The notes: generated by a model from the letters alone, not told the origin. Shown: positions 18,201 to 26,679, numbered from the stretch's first letter. The stretch is 64,000 nt of DNA from a virus (IMGVR_UViG_3300044568_003873:1-64000), one strand, 5' to 3'. Program-made: numbers and translations.

Positions 18201-20600
18201 TTGAAAAGTAAGAAGACTACCTTGTATAATTTCAGAATTTGGTTCAATTAAAATTGGAACTATATAGTCAAAAATCGGATCACTTGGATATTGTGATTTA
18301 TTGACTTCTATTTTAATAAGGTTTTGACCATCGAAATAAAGTTGTCTACTTGCAAAGTTATTAAGTTTTTGAGCTAAAGTTACACCGTCCGACCAAATTA
18401 TATTATTATGTGTTATTTTAACTTTTTGTTCACCAGCAATATCAATATAATTTATACCATCGCTAATTTTTAGAATTCTATAAGTTCGAGGTACTCTAGC
18501 ATTGATATTACCAACAGTTGATCCCGCCAAAAGATCTTGCACAATTTCTCTAAATATTTCTTGATCTATTGGAGACATGTCGTCACCAGTAACTGTAATG
18601 GTTTGACTTCCAACCGGAACATACCATGACACAACTGAAGAATCAATTTCTATATCACCGCAATCATCAGTCAAATCAAACTCGGCATTAGAAAATTGTT
18701 CATCAATAATTTCACTATTATTATAAAACTCAGATGAGTTCAAATTAACAATTAGTGATGTCCCCAAATCGTTTTGTTGGGTAATCTGAGCCTCATCTCC
18801 AGGGATTGGTAGTGCATCACCCTGTTCCGCCTGACATTCACAAGTTGTACAATCAGGATAAGTTATCATAGGTAATGATATAATCAAAGGAGAAACAAAC
18901 TCACAGTTCTCATTACCACAACCAGAACAAAAACCTGGACATCCAATATTGAAAGTATTTTGTAGACTACTATTTCTGATTCTACAAATAATACGACATA
19001 AAAAAGCCAATGCTGATAAAATCAAGTGTCCAATTACAATTACTATCCAAGCAATAGGCGTGAGGATATAAAGTAGTATTTGTAATAAGAAAAACAAAAA
19101 ATCAAAATCTTTGTGACCATCATTTGTTGGAAATTTGTTGACCTCCGCTTCACATGTTCTGTCTAATATTTTTTTAATCCCTGTGAATTTGTCTTTCACA
19201 TTCGCCGATTTATATTGATCTATTAAATTACTTACTGTGTATACTTTGTTATACACCATGTTGTAAAAATAATCTTGACAACTTATTGCCACATTTTTGT
19301 CGACATAATCAGACCAATTCAAACTAAAAGCATAAGACTTTTGGAACTGTTGATTTTGTGTTGTATTCTCACTCAGAAATGCGGGATCTACTCTACCCTC
19401 CTCATCCCACCCATATTCACGTATATTCGGAACTAAAAAGTCGGCCCTTTGAAGAACATCATTAAATTTCTGATTTGTATCATATTCTATTTTGAAACGG
19501 TATTTTCCTTCGGTTGGAATTCCAACGCTTGGATCGTTAGATAATATCTGTTCTCCGAATTCGTTTGTTGTTACATAATTCAAATTCATGGGGACTTCAA
19601 CCAACCATGATCCATCCTCATTGATTACTCGTCCACCATTTTCCAAGTTAAATTGTTCTAGAACGGGATCTCCGTTTTCGTCCACCCCCTCCGTTTGTCT
19701 AATTGATAAAATTCTTCCTGGTGATGTTTGACTCCCACATAAATCACCCAACTTTGGTTTTATTTTACAACTTGTAGATCTTGATGATTGATCTTGAATA
19801 TAATCCCTGTTGGATGAAGAGAATGTTGATCCCATAAACACAGCCTGTGGTGTTATGGTAATTCCTAAATCTCTCAGATCAAAATCTGCTCGAGCAATAC
19901 CTATTTGACATATTTCGTTGTTTCCCCAAAATGGACTTACATTTACACTTCTTACAAAGTTCACAATTTGCGGTAAACTTTCTAAATCTGTTGAACTTTT
20001 GAATCTACCCCCCTCAAACTGACCTTCAGATGCTCTTCCGATTCTTATCAAATCGGATGGTGATAAAGAAAAACAACCCATATCCGATAAGTCCAAATCC
20101 ACATTTAAAGCAACTTCACCCACAGGTACTCCGACAATCATAAAGTCACCACTTTCATTGGTTTTGGTTGTGAATTTATAATAATTGTCATATACTTCAA
20201 TAACCTCGGACCTCGTCAAAACATCATTTGCCGATGGAAATGTACCAGTTGCCGCATGTCCAGGATAACTTGGTTCGTAAGGTAATAGATTATATCTAAA
20301 TCCGTCTTCGTTTTTAGTAGATAAATCTCTATATGGATATAATGTTGATATTAAAGGATTCAGGGAATCAACGTCTGATAATGGAATGAAAACTGAAACT
20401 CTTGCATTTGGTATACCATACCCTTTGTTTACAATAACCCTACCTGCAATCACTCCGTAATCGGAGCAATTGCGGTCATAGACATCACTTTGTCTTAATT
20501 TTAAAGAAAGTATTTCTAAATAATCAAAATCTTGGTTGAGTTCAAGTTGAATCTGTTGGTCAACTCCTACTTCGGTTCTTATTCTAAAACTTTTTGACAT
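15273..20600 (-). CDS. giant baseplate wedge-type protein with hydrophobic segment, 1775 aa
   Basis: It lies directly downstream of gp25 and gp6, where T4 has gene 7, which also encodes the largest wedge protein; gp7-like is therefore the best positional guess. Residues ~49-172 resemble a carboxypeptidase regulatory-like beta domain (AGRVIVNKGYGIPNARVSVF, then NESGDFMIVGVPVG). Residues ~497-541 are strongly hydrophobic (FLLQILLYILTPIAWIVIVI and onward), enough for one or two membrane spans, which is unusual for a baseplate protein. A Cys-rich stretch follows at ~553-590 (CPGFCSGCGNENC and CTTCEC). The remaining ~1200 residues are beta-rich and unrecognised. The gene has its own late-type motif 17 nt upstream. 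Coding status is certain; the role is inferred. Confidence 0.8.
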   Translation of the reverse strand: MSKSFRIRTEVGVDQQIQLELNQDFDYLEILSLKLRQSDVYDRNCSDYGVIAGRVIVNKGYGIPNARVSVFIPLSDVDSLNPLISTLYPYRDLSTKNEDGFRYNLLPYEPSYPGHAATGTFPSANDVLTRSEVIEVYDNYYKFTTKTNESGDFMIVGVPVGEVALNVDLDLSDMGCFSLSPSDLIRIGRASEGQFEGGRFKSSTDLESLPQIVNFVRSVNVSPFWGNNEICQIGIARADFDLRDLGITITPQAVFMGSTFSSSNRDYIQDQSSRSTSCKIKPKLGDLCGSQTSPGRILSIRQTEGVDENGDPVLEQFNLENGGRVINEDGSWLVEVPMNLNYVTTNEFGEQILSNDPSVGIPTEGKYRFKIEYDTNQKFNDVLQRADFLVPNIREYGWDEEGRVDPAFLSENTTQNQQFQKSYAFSLNWSDYVDKNVAISCQDYFYNMVYNKVYTVSNLIDQYKSANVKDKFTGIKKILDRTCEAEVNKFPTNDGHKDFDFLFFLLQILLYILTPIAWIVIVIGHLILSALAFLCRIICRIRNSSLQNTFNIGCPGFCSGCGNENCEFVSPLIISLPMITYPDCTTCECQAEQGDALPIPGDEAQITQQNDLGTSLIVNLNSSEFYNNSEIIDEQFSNAEFDLTDDCGDIEIDSSVVSWYVPVGSQTITVTGDDMSPIDQEIFREIVQDLLAGSTVGNINARVPRTYRILKISDGINYIDIAGEQKVKITHNNIIWSDGVTLAQKLNNFASRQLYFDGQNLIKIEVNKSQYPSDPIFDYIVPILIEPNSEIIQGSLLTFQDPTQSEDPNVGETEFVNTWGSGLLKTVTYANYDDINNSSSSANIYINVPNEPYKIEYPTDIEYFQVIKKFKISELIDISNSVGGNNVVLKNFIQEYLLHTQEISLKSYREFNGDDYQPDDNQVADGYNTVINYLNDNYQCNCIRTFEFKPIECHTNYQNLEVAFLVRGVDPHTPAQEITYDLSRIFGYDGWGLEGAVVTGQYKLNIPIQSTPDYLLAETNDYYTTAVNHNFNNNFTNSPSNQLFYNSYLRLSDQNTGKSGQPDTQNFLSFESDFYKFYIDTGRITEHFVFLGDDFNIDSNDIIYQWSIQQPGYNSLGGYLQYPVDTSAPTLPNQYDDYFTFETEGGITPTNNGTLWNNVEGLPYMTSRLAIIPDFYAEDFQFYTNESCKRNNGEYTPLELSNSKNRVPRPGNGRLMSYTYKLYNDLPNLQYNNKNGMVFRSDRLPASTNEQGSLFQGDGSTPTNIQNLGLESEVSDNRFALHQNTDFYIGTYGSTTFGTLTTQPSQLTGVYTVAGNIGTAGDTGNYEDSVEEYDSANDPAWSGITEILQSFQCGGMTELDCYYIDENNDIQISNVVDTPEGCNPDEVQNGCYRIFNEIPGIVDDISNFNEWRNRFLISFALCRDVFSFDFINNWVNGTLFMPTFQMNTFYDSDNQPYYSYCKDLIAFNEQTNSFYYRSSPWSVQENQFGGTFVGKPGPKKPSSIDLYQGANTKQLGRPTTIMDLGPKDQFTKFVCYSETFEGYNINNLKSTSFNPLEDLINFYVISRLLSVNAFANIDQFFSRPDKRLDGDFSQLVSYQSEFGILPFLGLNYNYDSISFERQFGNSDFLFAVMFTADTETRKVVSPGILPYINFGYPHTQHVPFYKWRRFFGTPYTSDTWFGSEGNNWITQYPFLSNGYQNSDFTNANSDYFNQQLGAGLFALYDENGTPRFDVNSLQLISEPYDKNLIGAPFHFYFGTKVGNSALDLFIKKYGN

Positions 20601-20617
20601 AAGTCGGGCATTTTTTT

Positions 20618-20624
20618 ATAAATA
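20618..20624 (-). promoter_or_regulatory. late-type TATTTAT motif
   Basis: Coding-strand CGTATTTATAAAAAAA, 17 nt before the ATG at 20600. It overlaps a perfect 7-bp inverted repeat (AAATACG, 6-nt loop, CGTATTT; 20620-20639) in the gap after gp6. Confidence 0.55.
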
Positions 20625-20669
20625 CGGAATTTCGTATTTTATAAAATAGTCATATACCAAGAAAAATCA

Positions 20670-22508
20670 TTAGGAGATGTTGACTCCCGAGAAATTTTTT
20701 GTTGAAACCAAAATATCTTTACTCGGAAATCTTACTTGACACATTTGGTTTGGTTGAGCAAAGATGGTTTGGTCTATCAATTGAATTTGTTTTGTGGTCT
20801 CGTCGGAATATGGTTGACTGATAGGATCTGATGAATATTGACCACCCAACATATTAAACACATTTATTGAGGTGACAGTGATGACACCTGCGACATTTTG
20901 AATCAAACTGGTGAGTTCAGCAATATAAACATCTTGACCCATCACTCGGTTGACCGGATCCATATATGTCGAAATTGTATTGACAATATTTGTTATTACT
21001 TCCCCTTGATTTTGAACCGCATCCAATACAACTTGAACTTGGAATTTCAAATCGATGACTTGTCCGCTTTCAATGTAAATGTAGTCATTTATCATTCTAT
21101 AGTTTGAAAGATAATTCGCGACATTTTGTTTGATGGTATTCGAAACTATCGGAGTAAGTTTTCCGTCGGCATCATATGACAACATTTGAATTTTAATTTT
21201 GTTGTCTTCTTCTGTGATATTAACTTTTGCAGGACCACCAAATTGTCCTGGCATGGTTTGAATCAAAGATTGATAATCGTTGATTGTAACCGCTCTCTTT
21301 TGTGCCGCGAAGTTGTAAGCGACAAAGTTCCTTGCCTCTTCTATGGTTGGTTTGTCAGCCCCGCCAACGGCAGCAACAGGGTTGGTTACTCTCAAGGATC
21401 CCCTGACTTGATTATTAATCACACTTGATGGTCCATTAATAGCAAAATCAACATTACCAATCTGAGTAATTATATTTGTACCCAAATTAGTTCCTTTACC
21501 ACCGCCGACACGGTATTGTATAAACAAAGTTGTATTTGGCTTAAGTGTCGCACCAAGAGAAAAATTATTACTCAAAGTTTGAATATTTGGTAAAACACCT
21601 GTGTTAGAAAAACTACTTAATAATTCTTGAGAAGAAGTGGTTCCACCACCAAAAGTCATTTTCAAGAACCCTTCGGGTGTAAATTCTGTGATAAATCTGT
21701 TGTTTGTTTGAATATATTTTCCAACTTTGACCCCCGGTTTGTCACTAGGTTTTGTGGAATCTTCCACAAATACACGATCTTCAGCTAATGCGTATACCTC
21801 ATACCATTTGTCAGTAGATGATATAAATTCGGCGTTTGATGGAACATTTGCGTAGTTTGTACCATCTTTTTGAATTACAGAGGTCACCCCCAACACATTT
21901 CTTTCAGGTAAAAATATATTCAAAAATGGTTTTGAATCAGCAGGTGTTACGACTCTCTTGAATACTTTTGTAATACCATTTATGACTGGTTCCCTTTTAG
22001 TAATTGTATAATTTATAAGAACATTATTTGCATCAAAATTTGGTGTTTTGGTTCGGTTGGTAAACCCTTGGGAATTATATTGCGAAGAGAAATCACAATC
22101 ATAAATTAATTCGAAAGTTTGACCACCACCAATAACCTGACTTCCCCTTCTGAGAACCCCCAAATATCTTTCATCCTCTTTATCACCAAAAGCCGGTACA
22201 GTAATTGATATATCCGCAACCGCCACTGAAGGTCTATTACCAGGAATCTTCAAACCATATGTTCTTGCGATATTAAAAACAGAAGATTTTTGTTGAGCAA
22301 ATTGTAACACGGTTTCCTGTATACTACGGTCAATTTGGTAATTCAAATTGTCTGCAACACCAGCATTTAGATCCAATAATACTGAGAAAATGGATGCATC
22401 ATTGAAATTATCAATGACATCAGGATAATATTGTCTAACATAATTAATGAGGTCGGATCTCACCGCCTCAAAATCCCTACTTGTATATGGTATTCTACTA
22501 TTTGCCAT
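20670..22508 (-). CDS. gp6: baseplate wedge protein, gp6-like (baseplate J family)
   Basis: gp6 forms the ring of wedge dimers that holds the contractile baseplate together. The N-terminus (RIPYTSRDFEAVRSDLINYV, then FNDASIFSVLLDLNAGVADN) is the characteristic start of gp6/baseplate-J proteins. The middle contains the G-G-A-D-x-P-T-I-E-E-A-R motif (GGADKPTIEEARNFVAYNFA, about residues 380-400), followed by AVTINDYQSLIQTMPGQFGG, both typical of the family. At 612 aa it is close to T4 gp6 (about 660). It lies 1 nt after the gp25 stop, in the conserved order 25-6-7. Confidence 0.93.
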   Translation of the reverse strand: MANSRIPYTSRDFEAVRSDLINYVRQYYPDVIDNFNDASIFSVLLDLNAGVADNLNYQIDRSIQETVLQFAQQKSSVFNIARTYGLKIPGNRPSVAVADISITVPAFGDKEDERYLGVLRRGSQVIGGGQTFELIYDCDFSSQYNSQGFTNRTKTPNFDANNVLINYTITKREPVINGITKVFKRVVTPADSKPFLNIFLPERNVLGVTSVIQKDGTNYANVPSNAEFISSTDKWYEVYALAEDRVFVEDSTKPSDKPGVKVGKYIQTNNRFITEFTPEGFLKMTFGGGTTSSQELLSSFSNTGVLPNIQTLSNNFSLGATLKPNTTLFIQYRVGGGKGTNLGTNIITQIGNVDFAINGPSSVINNQVRGSLRVTNPVAAVGGADKPTIEEARNFVAYNFAAQKRAVTINDYQSLIQTMPGQFGGPAKVNITEEDNKIKIQMLSYDADGKLTPIVSNTIKQNVANYLSNYRMINDYIYIESGQVIDLKFQVQVVLDAVQNQGEVITNIVNTISTYMDPVNRVMGQDVYIAELTSLIQNVAGVITVTSINVFNMLGGQYSSDPISQPYSDETTKQIQLIDQTIFAQPNQMCQVRFPSKDILVSTKNFSGVNIS

Positions 22509-22509
22509 T

Positions 22510-22986
22510 TTAGATATTAAGTATTACAAAATCTTTTGTTTCAAATGCATCTGAGGTTATGGTGAAAGAAATTTTTACTTTCGCAGTATATTCTTGAACA
22601 CCTTGTCCAGCTGTTCTATAAATATCAAATATTTTATATTCAGGTTGGTCACTTACATATTCCCCATTAGCAAAAGTTTCAGTGTCTTGCCAAAGAGGGA
22701 TAATTTCAATACTGTCGATTTTTAAATTCGGAATGTAGGTGTCTACCGCTTGTTGAATTTCGGCTCTAATAGCTCCAAATGTCGGTCCGTCCAAAGGTTC
22801 GAAAATAAAATCATATAAACGAGTACCAAAATCAGGAAGAAAGTATCTTGATCCCTTCCTTGTGAGAAGAAGATGGATGAGGTTGGATCTAATTTCCTGT
22901 TCGGGAGTTTCAGTCAGTGCCAAATAGTCACCTTTGAGTGAATCCCTAAAAGGAAATGCTATACCATAAGTTTTTCCGTTTGCCAT
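22510..22986 (-). CDS. gp25: baseplate wedge protein, gp25-like
   Basis: This 158-aa protein matches the GPW/gp25 family. It has an N-terminal FPF..S..GDYL segment, the helix EIRSNLIHLLLTRKGSRYFL followed by PDFGTRLYDFIFEPLD, and a C-terminal beta part. gp25 sits at the inner baseplate ring beside gp6 and helps trigger sheath contraction. The family is usually 120-150 aa. Two TATTTAT motifs (22992 and 23016) precede the ATG by 5 and 29 nt, so this gene starts the wedge transcript. Confidence 0.93.
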   Translation of the reverse strand: MANGKTYGIAFPFRDSLKGDYLALTETPEQEIRSNLIHLLLTRKGSRYFLPDFGTRLYDFIFEPLDGPTFGAIRAEIQQAVDTYIPNLKIDSIEIIPLWQDTETFANGEYVSDQPEYKIFDIYRTAGQGVQEYTAKVKISFTITSDAFETKDFVILNI

Positions 22987-22991
22987 TACAG

Positions 22992-22998
22992 ATAAATA
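22992..22998 (-). promoter_or_regulatory. late-type TATTTAT motif (proximal)
   Basis: Coding-strand CTATATTTATCTG, only 5 nt before the gp25 ATG. If this is a -10 element the transcript would be essentially leaderless. Confidence 0.4.
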
Positions 22999-23015
22999 TA
23001 GTATAGTAAATTTTT

Positions 23016-23022
23016 ATAAATA
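23016..23022 (-). promoter_or_regulatory. late-type TATTTAT motif (distal)
   Basis: Coding-strand TTATTTATAAAAATTT, 29 nt before the gp25 ATG. It is flanked upstream by the 63-bp repeat shared with 23691-23753. Confidence 0.5.
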
Positions 23023-23080
23023 AAAAACCCAAACCACTATGCGGTAATTTACGTATAACAAAACTCTACTTTTAATTTAA
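23018..23080. repeat. 63-bp direct repeat, copy 1
   Basis: 60 of 63 positions match 23691-23753 without gaps (offset 673). In copy 2 the sequence is the last codons of the ParB-like gene (KLKVEFCYT then stop) plus its terminator hairpin. In copy 1 it lies just after the stop of the 194-aa gene, so the coding part is a non-coding remnant. Confidence 0.9.
23021..23045 (-). terminator. probable terminator after the 194-aa gene
   Basis: The minus-strand RNA can form ACCGC-AUA-GUGGU (one G-U pair), then UUGGG and a U6 tract. The stem works only as minus-strand RNA, because the plus strand would have an A-C mismatch. Short stem, so moderate confidence. Confidence 0.5.
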
Positions 23081-23087
23081 TCCTTTT

Positions 23088-23672
23088 CTAAAACTCCTGA
23101 TTCCTCTTTTTCCTTTCATACTCAAGCTCATACTCACGCTTAGCATCACAATCGTAAGACCATTTTTCGGAGTTTTCTTTCATAACGGCATCAAGGTATT
23201 TTTGTGTGGACTCATCAGATTTTGTTCTATGAAATTCATTTTTCATGTTAAATAGGTCTCTTATACACAACACACCTATTATTGCATCGGCAGGTATTTT
23301 TTCATCAGTAACAATTGCTATTTTGGTATAATCGTGTTGTTTTTCATTATATAATGCTGGGTCATACCACCATTTGTTTTTTAATAATGTTGTATCAATA
23401 ACCACAACCCCTTCAGTATCTCGTTGTGACCATATTTCATGATACCCATTCATGGCGAAAACACTACATGGGTATCTATAGTTAGTCCATTGTGAAGATT
23501 TTGAAGCACAATGAGGTTCAATACCATTATTGTAAATTAATAATGGATCTATAGTGGTGGAATGTAAAATATATTTTTTTAACTCCCCATCAGGTAACGG
23601 AATTGCATCGTCAAAACTATCCCACTTCCAGTTAGCTTCTTCCCGTAATATTCTTTTAATTAATTCTCTCAT
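23088..23672 (-). CDS. leader-tagged small protein, possible ADP-ribosyltransferase fold, 194 aa
   Basis: The first 12 residues, MRELIKRILREE, are the leader shared with four other genes here. It ends in L-R-E, which fits the (I/L)-x-E consensus of T4-type prohead protease sites. The body has a layout seen in ADP-ribosyltransferase/KptA-like folds: a short strand with histidine (YILHSTTIDPLLIYNNGIEP), S-x-x-x-VFAMNG, and a later VVVIDTTLL / IAIVTDEKIPADAIIGV segment. That fold call is weak. If right, the protein would parallel T4 Alt, an ADP-ribosyltransferase packaged in the head and injected with DNA. The C-terminus is charged. The flanks are repeats shared with the next gene upstream, so it looks like an inserted cassette. 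Confidence 0.75.
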   Translation of the reverse strand: MRELIKRILREEANWKWDSFDDAIPLPDGELKKYILHSTTIDPLLIYNNGIEPHCASKSSQWTNYRYPCSVFAMNGYHEIWSQRDTEGVVVIDTTLLKNKWWYDPALYNEKQHDYTKIAIVTDEKIPADAIIGVLCIRDLFNMKNEFHRTKSDESTQKYLDAVMKENSEKWSYDCDAKREYELEYERKKRNQEF

Positions 23673-23676
23673 AGTA

Positions 23677-23683
23677 ATAAATA
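23677..23683 (-). promoter_or_regulatory. late-type TATTTAT motif
   Basis: Coding-strand AATATTTATTACT, 4 nt before the ATG at 23672. The 25 bases 23677-23701 are identical to those upstream of the neighbouring ParB-like gene. Confidence 0.5.
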
Positions 23684-23690
23684 TTATTAG

Positions 23691-23719
23691 AAATAAAAAA
23701 CCCCTACCACTATGTGGTA
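23691..23719 (-). terminator. probable terminator after the ParB-like gene
   Basis: Minus-strand RNA forms a perfect 6-bp stem UACCAC-AUA-GUGGUA, followed by GGGG and U6. The hairpin corresponds to 23705-23719. Confidence 0.55.
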
Positions 23720-23753
23720 ATTTACGTATAACAAAACTCTACTTTTAATTTAA
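23691..23753. repeat. 63-bp direct repeat, copy 2
   Basis: Partner of 23018-23080. It contains the 3' end of the ParB-like gene, its terminator hairpin and the A-rich start of the downstream gene's promoter region. Confidence 0.9.
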
Positions 23754-24144
23754 CATTAGTCCAAAAAGAATTATTCCTATCCATATATTGATACAACAGA
23801 AATATAGACGATATTCTATGTGCCCCATCTTGTATCTTATCATCTATAACTACAATAGGTGGTAAGATTTCCAAAGATTGAGGATTATTCTTCATATAGT
23901 TAGCATACTCTATTACCTTTTTTGTTACACCCCATGAATAATCTTTATTCATTATATCTTCCACAACTTCTTTATAATATGGTATATCTTTTATTCTTCC
24001 ATCCAAAATTTCATCTATGGTAAGATAATCTACTCTACAATCCATATTATCTTTTTGTTCTTGTGATATTGGTTCACCTGATGATTCACCTGGTTGTGGA
24101 ACATTAAATTCTTCCTTTAATATTCTTTTAATTAATTGTCTCAT
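23722..24144 (-). CDS. leader-tagged ParB/sulfiredoxin-like protein, 140 aa
   Basis: It begins MRQLIKRILKEE, the shared leader, with a possible L-K-E cleavage site, then a Pro/Ser/Gly/Glu linker. Near residues 93-117 it has PPIVVIDDKIQDGAHRISSI, matching the D-G-x-H-R nucleotide-binding motif of the ParB/Srx fold (ParB-like CTPases and nucleases, sulfiredoxin). The length fits one such domain. ParB-fold proteins in phages include DNA-modifying and nuclease enzymes; the substrate here cannot be read from sequence. Its 3' end is duplicated beyond the next gene. Promoter motif at 24150, terminator at 23691-23719: a self-contained unit. Confidence 0.8.
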   Translation of the reverse strand: MRQLIKRILKEEFNVPQPGESSGEPISQEQKDNMDCRVDYLTIDEILDGRIKDIPYYKEVVEDIMNKDYSWGVTKKVIEYANYMKNNPQSLEILPPIVVIDDKIQDGAHRISSIFLLYQYMDRNNSFWTNVKLKVEFCYT

Positions 24145-24149
24145 GAAAA

Positions 24150-24156
24150 ATAAATA
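24150..24156 (-). promoter_or_regulatory. late-type TATTTAT motif
   Basis: Coding-strand ATATTTATTTTTC, 5 nt before the ATG at 24144. Sequence 24150-24174 equals 23677-23701. Confidence 0.5.
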
Positions 24157-24172
24157 TTATTAGAAATAAAAA

Positions 24173-24193
24173 ACTCCAACACTTGGTTGGAGT
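24173..24193. terminator. bidirectional terminator after nrdA
   Basis: Perfect 8-bp inverted repeat ACTCCAAC - 5-nt loop - GTTGGAGT, with an A-run before and a T-run after, so it can terminate both strands. It ends the replication/nrd transcript 9 nt past the nrdA stop. Confidence 0.85.
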
Positions 24194-24201
24194 TTTATTT
24201 G

Positions 24202-26667
24202 TTATGCTGAACAAGTCAAACAGTCGGGATCATCTATTGAACATACTTTTGACATCATCTCGGTTGTGATTTCATCAGGAATATTTACCTGTGTTACAGG
24301 AACCGATTGTATCAAATAATCTTCATTGATTTTTATTTCATTCATATCAACTCCGAGTCCTTTAAGTGCCGAAGCTTTAGCTTTGGTTCTCAAATAATAC
24401 ATACCCGTCTTTAGTCCAAGTCCCCAACCGTAGAAATGTGCTGAAGAAAGTTTTGAGTGAGTAACATCTTTCATAAACATATTGAGAGATTGTGATTGAT
24501 CAATGAAGATCGCTCTGTCTCTTGCCATATCAAGAAGATTTTTACCTTTCATCTCCCAAACTGTCTTGTAAGTTTCTTTGATGTGGTCAGGAATTTCGTT
24601 GATATTTTGAATTGATCCTTCCTCAGCAAAAAGTTTAACTCGGATTTCATTGTTCCATAGACCGAGATCAACCAAGTCCTCTACAAGATATTTGTTGATT
24701 ACAACATATTCACCTGAAAGGGTATTTCTCTTATAGAGGTTGGAGGTGAAGGGTTCAAAACATTCGTTGTTTCCAAGAATCTGTGCTGTAGATGCGGTTG
24801 GCATCGGTGCCAACAACAATGAGTTTCTCAATCCTTTTTCGATAATAGATGTCTTCAACTTATCCCAATCCCATCTTCCTGATAGATCATCACCTTCATT
24901 GATATTCCACATATCAAATTGTAAAATACCTTTGGAAGCCGGTGATCCTTTGAATGATTCATATGATCCGTGTTGAATTGCCAAGTCATTAGACGCCGAC
25001 AACGCCGCATAATACATCGTTTCAAAGATTTCCTTGTTGAGGGTCTTCGCCTCATCCGATTCAAACGCATAACCCAACATAGCGAATGTGTCAGCCAATC
25101 CTTGAACACCCAATCCAATAGGACGATGTTTCATATTGGATGTTTTGGTTTCAGGTGTTGGGTAATAGTTGATATCAATCACCTGATTGAGGTTGATGGT
25201 CGCTTGGTAAGTAACATCAAACAACTTATCAAAGTCAAAGGTTCTGAATCTTTTATTACGACTCCTAACTTTACCAGTAGGAATTTCCACCATCTTGGGA
25301 AGAGCGATAGATGCCAAGTTACAAACCGCAGTTTCGTTCTTGTCCGTATATTCAAGAATTTCGGTACACAGGTTGGAAGACTTAATCGTTCCAAGATTTT
25401 TCTGATTCGTCTTTTTGTTCGCAGCATCCTTATAAAGCATATATGGAGTTCCTGTTTCAATCTGCGAATCAAGGATTTTTTCCCAAAGAAGTCTTGCTTT
25501 TACAGTTTTGAGTCCTTTACCCTCACTTTCATATTGTTCATAAAGACGGGTGAACTTAAGATCGTTCTCATCATCATCATATGCGTCAATAAGACCTGGA
25601 ACTTCATTAGGTGAAAACAATGTCCAATCACCATCTTCGTTAACCCTCTTCATAAAAAGGTCGGGTGTCCAAAGAGCAAGGAACAAATCACGAGCCCTGA
25701 GTTCTTCTTTACCGTGATTTTTTCTCAAATCAAGGAATTCAAAGATGTCAGCGTGCCACGGCTCCAAATAGATGGCAATTGAACCTTTTCTTTTTCCACC
25801 CCCCTGATCAACATATCTTGCAGTTTCGTTAAAGACACGGAGCATCGGGATGATTCCGTTAGATGTTCCGTTGGTTCCCTTAATATATGAACCCTTTGAA
25901 CGGATTTTATGGATGTTAATACCAATACCACCTGCAGATTGTGAAATAAGTGCACAATCAGAGAGGGTCTTGTAAATACCAGGTATTGAATCATCGTCAA
26001 TATCCAAAAGGAAACAAGAAGAAAGTTGTGGACGGGTTGTACCAGCATTGAAAAGGGTGGGGGTGGCGTGGGTAAAGAGACCCTGTGACAACATATCGTA
26101 TGTCTTTTGTACCATCTCCAAGTTATCACCCCAAATGCCAACAGCAACCCTCATATAAAGGTGTTGTGGTGTTTCTGCAACATTACCATCCACCTTCAAA
26201 AGATATGATTTTTCCAAGGTCTTGAAACCAAAGAAATCAAACTCAAAGTCACGATCGTGAACAATCATAGCGTTCAGATCCTTACCGTGTTTTTTGATAA
26301 CCTTATAGGTTTCATCGGAAATCATACCTGCCCTTTCACCTGTCTTGGGATTGATATAGTCGTATAGATTTTTAGCAACCGTAGTGAACTCTTTAGGTAC
26401 GTGTTTGTATAGTGAAGTAATAGCAATTCTTGAAGCCAAGAATGAATAGTCAGGGTGAATCGGAATCATTGATGCCGCCGTTTCAGCTGCCAACTTATCC
26501 AATTGATCCGTTGTTACTCCATCATAAATTCCCGCAATTACCTTCTTCGATACACTAATCGGATCAACATAATCTGTATTCAGATCATAGGTTTGCTTTT
26601 TAATTCTGAGAACTACCTTATCAAATTTTACAGGTTCCCTTTCTCCGTTTCTTTTTGTTACATACAT
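24202..26667 (-). CDS. nrdA: ribonucleoside-diphosphate reductase alpha subunit (class Ia)
   Basis: NrdA reduces ribonucleotides to deoxyribonucleotides together with NrdB. Visible features in order: an N-terminal ATP-cone segment (residues ~1-90, starting [16 protein letters not shown]); the first redox cysteine in [10 protein letters not shown]; active-site N-L-C-T-E with the second cysteine in [17 protein letters not shown] phosphate-binding loop; the Tyr-Tyr radical-relay pair in GMYYLRTKA; and a C-terminal C-x-x-C tail (CLTCSA) that is re-reduced by thioredoxin or glutaredoxin. All catalytic elements are intact. 821 aa, slightly longer than T4 NrdA (about 750). The gene lies 12 nt after nrdB and is followed by a strong terminator. 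Confidence 0.97.
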   Translation of the reverse strand: MYVTKRNGEREPVKFDKVVLRIKKQTYDLNTDYVDPISVSKKVIAGIYDGVTTDQLDKLAAETAASMIPIHPDYSFLASRIAITSLYKHVPKEFTTVAKNLYDYINPKTGERAGMISDETYKVIKKHGKDLNAMIVHDRDFEFDFFGFKTLEKSYLLKVDGNVAETPQHLYMRVAVGIWGDNLEMVQKTYDMLSQGLFTHATPTLFNAGTTRPQLSSCFLLDIDDDSIPGIYKTLSDCALISQSAGGIGINIHKIRSKGSYIKGTNGTSNGIIPMLRVFNETARYVDQGGGKRKGSIAIYLEPWHADIFEFLDLRKNHGKEELRARDLFLALWTPDLFMKRVNEDGDWTLFSPNEVPGLIDAYDDDENDLKFTRLYEQYESEGKGLKTVKARLLWEKILDSQIETGTPYMLYKDAANKKTNQKNLGTIKSSNLCTEILEYTDKNETAVCNLASIALPKMVEIPTGKVRSRNKRFRTFDFDKLFDVTYQATINLNQVIDINYYPTPETKTSNMKHRPIGLGVQGLADTFAMLGYAFESDEAKTLNKEIFETMYYAALSASNDLAIQHGSYESFKGSPASKGILQFDMWNINEGDDLSGRWDWDKLKTSIIEKGLRNSLLLAPMPTASTAQILGNNECFEPFTSNLYKRNTLSGEYVVINKYLVEDLVDLGLWNNEIRVKLFAEEGSIQNINEIPDHIKETYKTVWEMKGKNLLDMARDRAIFIDQSQSLNMFMKDVTHSKLSSAHFYGWGLGLKTGMYYLRTKAKASALKGLGVDMNEIKINEDYLIQSVPVTQVNIPDEITTEMMSKVCSIDDPDCLTCSA

Positions 26668-26679
26668 TGTTTTAATAAT

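Noticed and set aside
20620-20639. AAATACG-N6-CGTATTT hairpin as terminator after gp6
   Set aside because: No U-run follows on the minus strand; it overlaps the promoter motif, so I left it as a note only.
24740-26147. Several open frames antisense or out of frame to nrdA
   Set aside because: nrdA carries all catalytic motifs; the others are shadows without start context or family features.
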